Assembly (NCBI GenBank): GCA_004352715.1
Contig: SCFE01000096.1
Location: forward strand, 1,171,829 to 1,235,828
DNA length: 64,000 bases
Direction: 5' to 3'
Origin: Hofstenia miamia
Lineage: Eukaryota > Xenacoelomorpha > Acoela
Below, piece by piece: positions 60,987 through 64,000 of this stretch (the stretch's first letter is position 1; every line of letters begins with the position of its first letter). The position numbers and the translations under genes were made by a program. The notes under the pieces were generated by a model. The model did no database searches and was not told the origin of the DNA. It saw nothing but the letters and a program-made list of their open reading frames with translations.

Positions 60987-63400
60987 CTAAAATTCAAATA
61001 TTGAACTCATTTTTCCTTTAACAAAAGGTAAAATAGATGTAGTATTTTGAAGACTACGCCAATGCAAAACTGGTAGTCCATCCCGTTTGTAAAGTCCGGG
61101 TAATAATATAAGAACATTATATGCACACTTTTTTCAATTTTTCTCTTAGAAGCTTAGATTTCAGGCTTTACTCCTCCATAGGGATTGCATAAACATTCCT
61201 GCTTCTAGATTCAAGGTTTGCAAAACATAAAAGAAAAATTAACTTTACTAAAAAAGCTTCAAAATCGGCATACAAAATCTACAGAAATCCTAATTGCATT
61301 AGACTGAAAATTTGAAAATATCAAACTAAAATAAATCATATTTTTAAATTTGCAATTTGAGAAACATTTTTAGTACGTCGATAGAAATTCTAGAATTTTC
61401 AGGATTTGGGAATGAATGTATTAGTTTACATTTATTAAAACGTAAAATGCCAATTAAAATTTCTAATAATTTTTAAAATGTCTAGGGAGGAATAAGTGGG
61501 ATTTGAATACTTAACAGCTATAAGAAATAAAAAATTCATTAACTCCGTATTTGACCTCCGTTACCTTTAAAAATTATAGATGGATTCTTTTATTTTCGCA
61601 ATTTGACAATATTTACTGTACAAACTGGTATTCAATCGGATTCTAAAGCGTATTCTAAATAGGTTATTTGTCTATTCTTTCCCACAATTGTCGCTGTTTG
61701 CAAAAATTATTTAGCGTTTAATTCTTATCTCGTATTTAGTCGTTCAGAAATCGCAACACTAGTGCAACGCTTCATGTAGCGCAGTATTGAAATTTCAATT
61801 GAAGCCAAAATACATTATTTTTTTCATTGTCAGGCAAATAGAATTGGAACAATTGTCTCAAATTTATAATTACATAAAATTAATAAATGTGCTAAAAACC
61901 ACAATTTTACTTCTAAATTTGATATATTACAGAAAATATCAAGTCGCAGATTTGCTTGTTGGTAGATTCAGGCTTAAAGAATACATGCTTCTGTTCACAT
62001 GTAAAAAGTCTAACAAAATAAAAAACTCGATAATTCGTCTGTGTATGTCAAATACTTTCAAAGCGAAGTTCACTGATGTTCTTGTGACTGGGTAGGATAC
62101 ATGCAACTCCGATTTTTCTGCCTGGCAGATGCCATTTAGTATTATACTGTAATCGGAAATATAATTAATTATTTCTGTCACAGTTGCTTTAGCTTTGGAT
62201 GGGAATAACGCATATTTTTCTAATTTATGTTTTCTCGAAAATTTCAGTGTGAAAAACCGGATTCCAACAACATCTCATAAGGTGTGAATATTCTTTATTT
62301 CTCCAAAAAAGCCGATAGATTTTACTTTTTAACACTTGAAATACTTTTTTTTAATTACTCCAGGACATATTTCGCATGCAAACATAAGATATACTTTCCG
62401 AGAGAACTTGAGTTCTTTATCTTTACCAGTGACATATGTCTCAGATAGAAAGCAGAACTTCTATTTTTCGTCAACAATATCTTTCATCAAGAACAACTAG
62501 AACAACAGGATGGTGACCCAATACAGTTGTGTAGGAAAATAAGTAGGCTTACTTTAAAAGTTAAATGTTTCATATTACAATTATAAAAATAAATTAAAAA
62601 CACAGCACACATGAAATTTGGAAATTTCAAAATCGTACTTATACAATTATATGTATTTTTGTAAATGATGCTTAAATTGCCTGAAATTGGTACAAATTGG
62701 CCAGTTTTAGATTAAACTAGAAATCCCAAAGAAACCATTCTTAATGTTCGTCAAAATAGAATAAGTTATTTGTATATTATATATTTCTAAGCCTACATAC
62801 ATTTTTACACAATTTTATTGCTTCGGTATCCTGTTATTGTAGTTGTCTCAACCTTTATTTAGCACTATTTACTGTAAAATACTATAATTGATCTACCTTC
62901 AAACTTGAGAAAATTTGAAATAAAAGAACATTACCAAAGCACTTAATGTTAAAGTTCAGCCTTTGAATTTGGTTATTTATCCCACTAAGTTTTCTATCTA
63001 CAGTGTTACATTAGGAAATATTACTTACGACGTCTTTTCATTTTTCAGCTAAGAACAATAAAATATAAAATTTAAAATGAATTTTTTCCATTAAAATGTG
63101 TAACTCTTTGTGCTAAAACTTCCTTATAATACGATAGACAACTAATTAAGACAATGACATTACTTCTTACATAAAAAATTTGGAATAACTTTATATCATA
63201 TTGACCAAGTATAATGACAAACACTCGAAATTGCATACATTATAGCGGACCACGTAGCAGCATTAAATGAGATCATATTATGTGGTAACTTGTTACCAGT
63301 AACTGTAAAAAAATTTTATCGTTAAGCATTGCTTCTAATTCCACTAATGCTGGTAATTTCAATATTGTATCTGAAGTATACGATTTTATTGTACAAATAT
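60987..63400. other. No recognised gene; upstream intron or flank
   Basis: AT-rich. ORFs at 61787-62095 (plus) and 61939-62181 (minus) overlap on opposite strands and show no domain, biased composition or splice borders. Confidence 0.45.
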
Positions 63401-63542
63401 ATATATATATANNNNNNNNNNNNNNNNNNNNNNNNNNNNNNNNNNNNNNNNNNNNNNNNNNNNNNNNNNNNNNNNNNNNNNNNNNNNNNNNNNNNNNNNN
63501 NNNNNNNNNNNNNNNNNNNNNNNNNNNNNNNNNNNNNNNNNN

Positions 63543-63576
<34 letters not shown>
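63399..63576. repeat. (TA)n array with 131-N gap
   Basis: TA repeats lead into Ns at 63412-63542 and out to 63576. Confidence 0.95.
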
Positions 63577-63579
<3 letters not shown>

Positions 63580-63770
63580 ATATGTTATATAATATAAGTA
63601 CGATATAATAAATGCATTATACATAAATATATTATCCAAAATTTAGAGAGAAAGTAAGTTTATTTGCACTCGCAATCCATGGATTGAATAATAATGTACA
63701 CATAATACACATCCACAAATACAGGTAAATATACAAATTAGTCAAACAAAACTGTTAGGAACATACATAA

Positions 63771-63841
63771 TATTATATAGTGTATGTATATATATATATA
63801 AATATCCTATATATTACTACATAATATATACATAAGATATT

Positions 63842-63905
<64 letters not shown>

Positions 63906-63967
63906 CTTTTACATATATATATTATTTATTATAATATATATTTTATTATTATAATATATATTTTGTG

Positions 63968-64000
<33 letters not shown>
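63771..64000. repeat. Compound TA-rich simple repeat to window end
   Basis: Alternating TA tracts with TGTATA, ACATA and ATTATTATAATATA interruptions. The sequence is almost free of G and C. Confidence 0.95.

Noticed and set aside
1-64000. tRNA, rRNA or snRNA genes
   Set aside because: No cloverleaf with A/B boxes and no rRNA core sequence was seen by eye; a tRNAscan-SE/Infernal run would be decisive.

Overview
The window looks like one piece of a gene-poor, AT-rich nuclear genome from an invertebrate animal; the phylum cannot be fixed from the sequence. The evidence is spliceosomal exons separated by kilobase introns, very many (TA)n microsatellites, and eukaryotic transposon families: site-specific non-LTR retrotransposons with a restriction-like endonuclease, Penelope-like elements, other LINEs, Tc1/mariner and hAT elements. 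There are assembly gaps (N runs) at 2802-2822, 5557-5573, 17505-18504, 37663-37735, 54925 and 63412-63542. Four of them are flanked by near-identical duplicated sequence and are probably unmerged contig ends.

Host genes. The best-supported host gene runs on the minus strand. Five exons at 60986-60698, 53522-53351, 45952-45748, 25641-25440 and 25062-24942 have GT-AG borders, and their reading phases fit one another at every junction (0/0, 1/1, 2/2, 0/0). Together they encode about 330 residues of a Ser/Pro-rich, largely disordered protein with one short charged coiled coil and an acidic Ser/Asp/Glu tract. Both ends of the gene lie outside what can be recognised. The family was not identified. 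A separate plus-strand exon (5626-5748) encodes a Lys/Glu-rich coiled coil and belongs to a different gene or transcript.

Layout. 0-5 kb: a truncated RLE-type retrotransposon (2.2-3.1 kb) and a Penelope-like tail with a hammerhead-like motif (4.3-4.6 kb). 5.6 kb: the plus-strand coiled-coil exon. 9-24 kb: a dispersed repeat family, a broken Tc1/mariner transposase, two non-autonomous hAT elements (one with an 8-bp target duplication), a 1-kb gap and a LINE tail. 25 kb: two exons. 25.6-45.7 kb: one 20-kb intron holding a short inverted-repeat element, a retrotransposon relic split by another inverted-repeat element, a 32-copy 38-bp satellite and a LINE tail. 46-53 kb: an intron with a Penelope relic flanked by inverted repeats, a LINE RT relic and a Tc1-like MITE. 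53.5-60.7 kb: an intron with a foldback Tc1-like MITE and a nearly complete but broken RLE retrotransposon followed by an older copy. 61-64 kb: no recognisable gene, ending in (TA)n.

Most of the interest is in the mobile elements: (TAA)n flanks on the RLE retrotransposons, conserved 3' RNA hairpins in two copies, and hammerhead-like cores beside two Penelope remnants. All transposon ORFs carry frameshifts or stops. I found no operon-like layout, CRISPR array, rRNA or tRNA gene.
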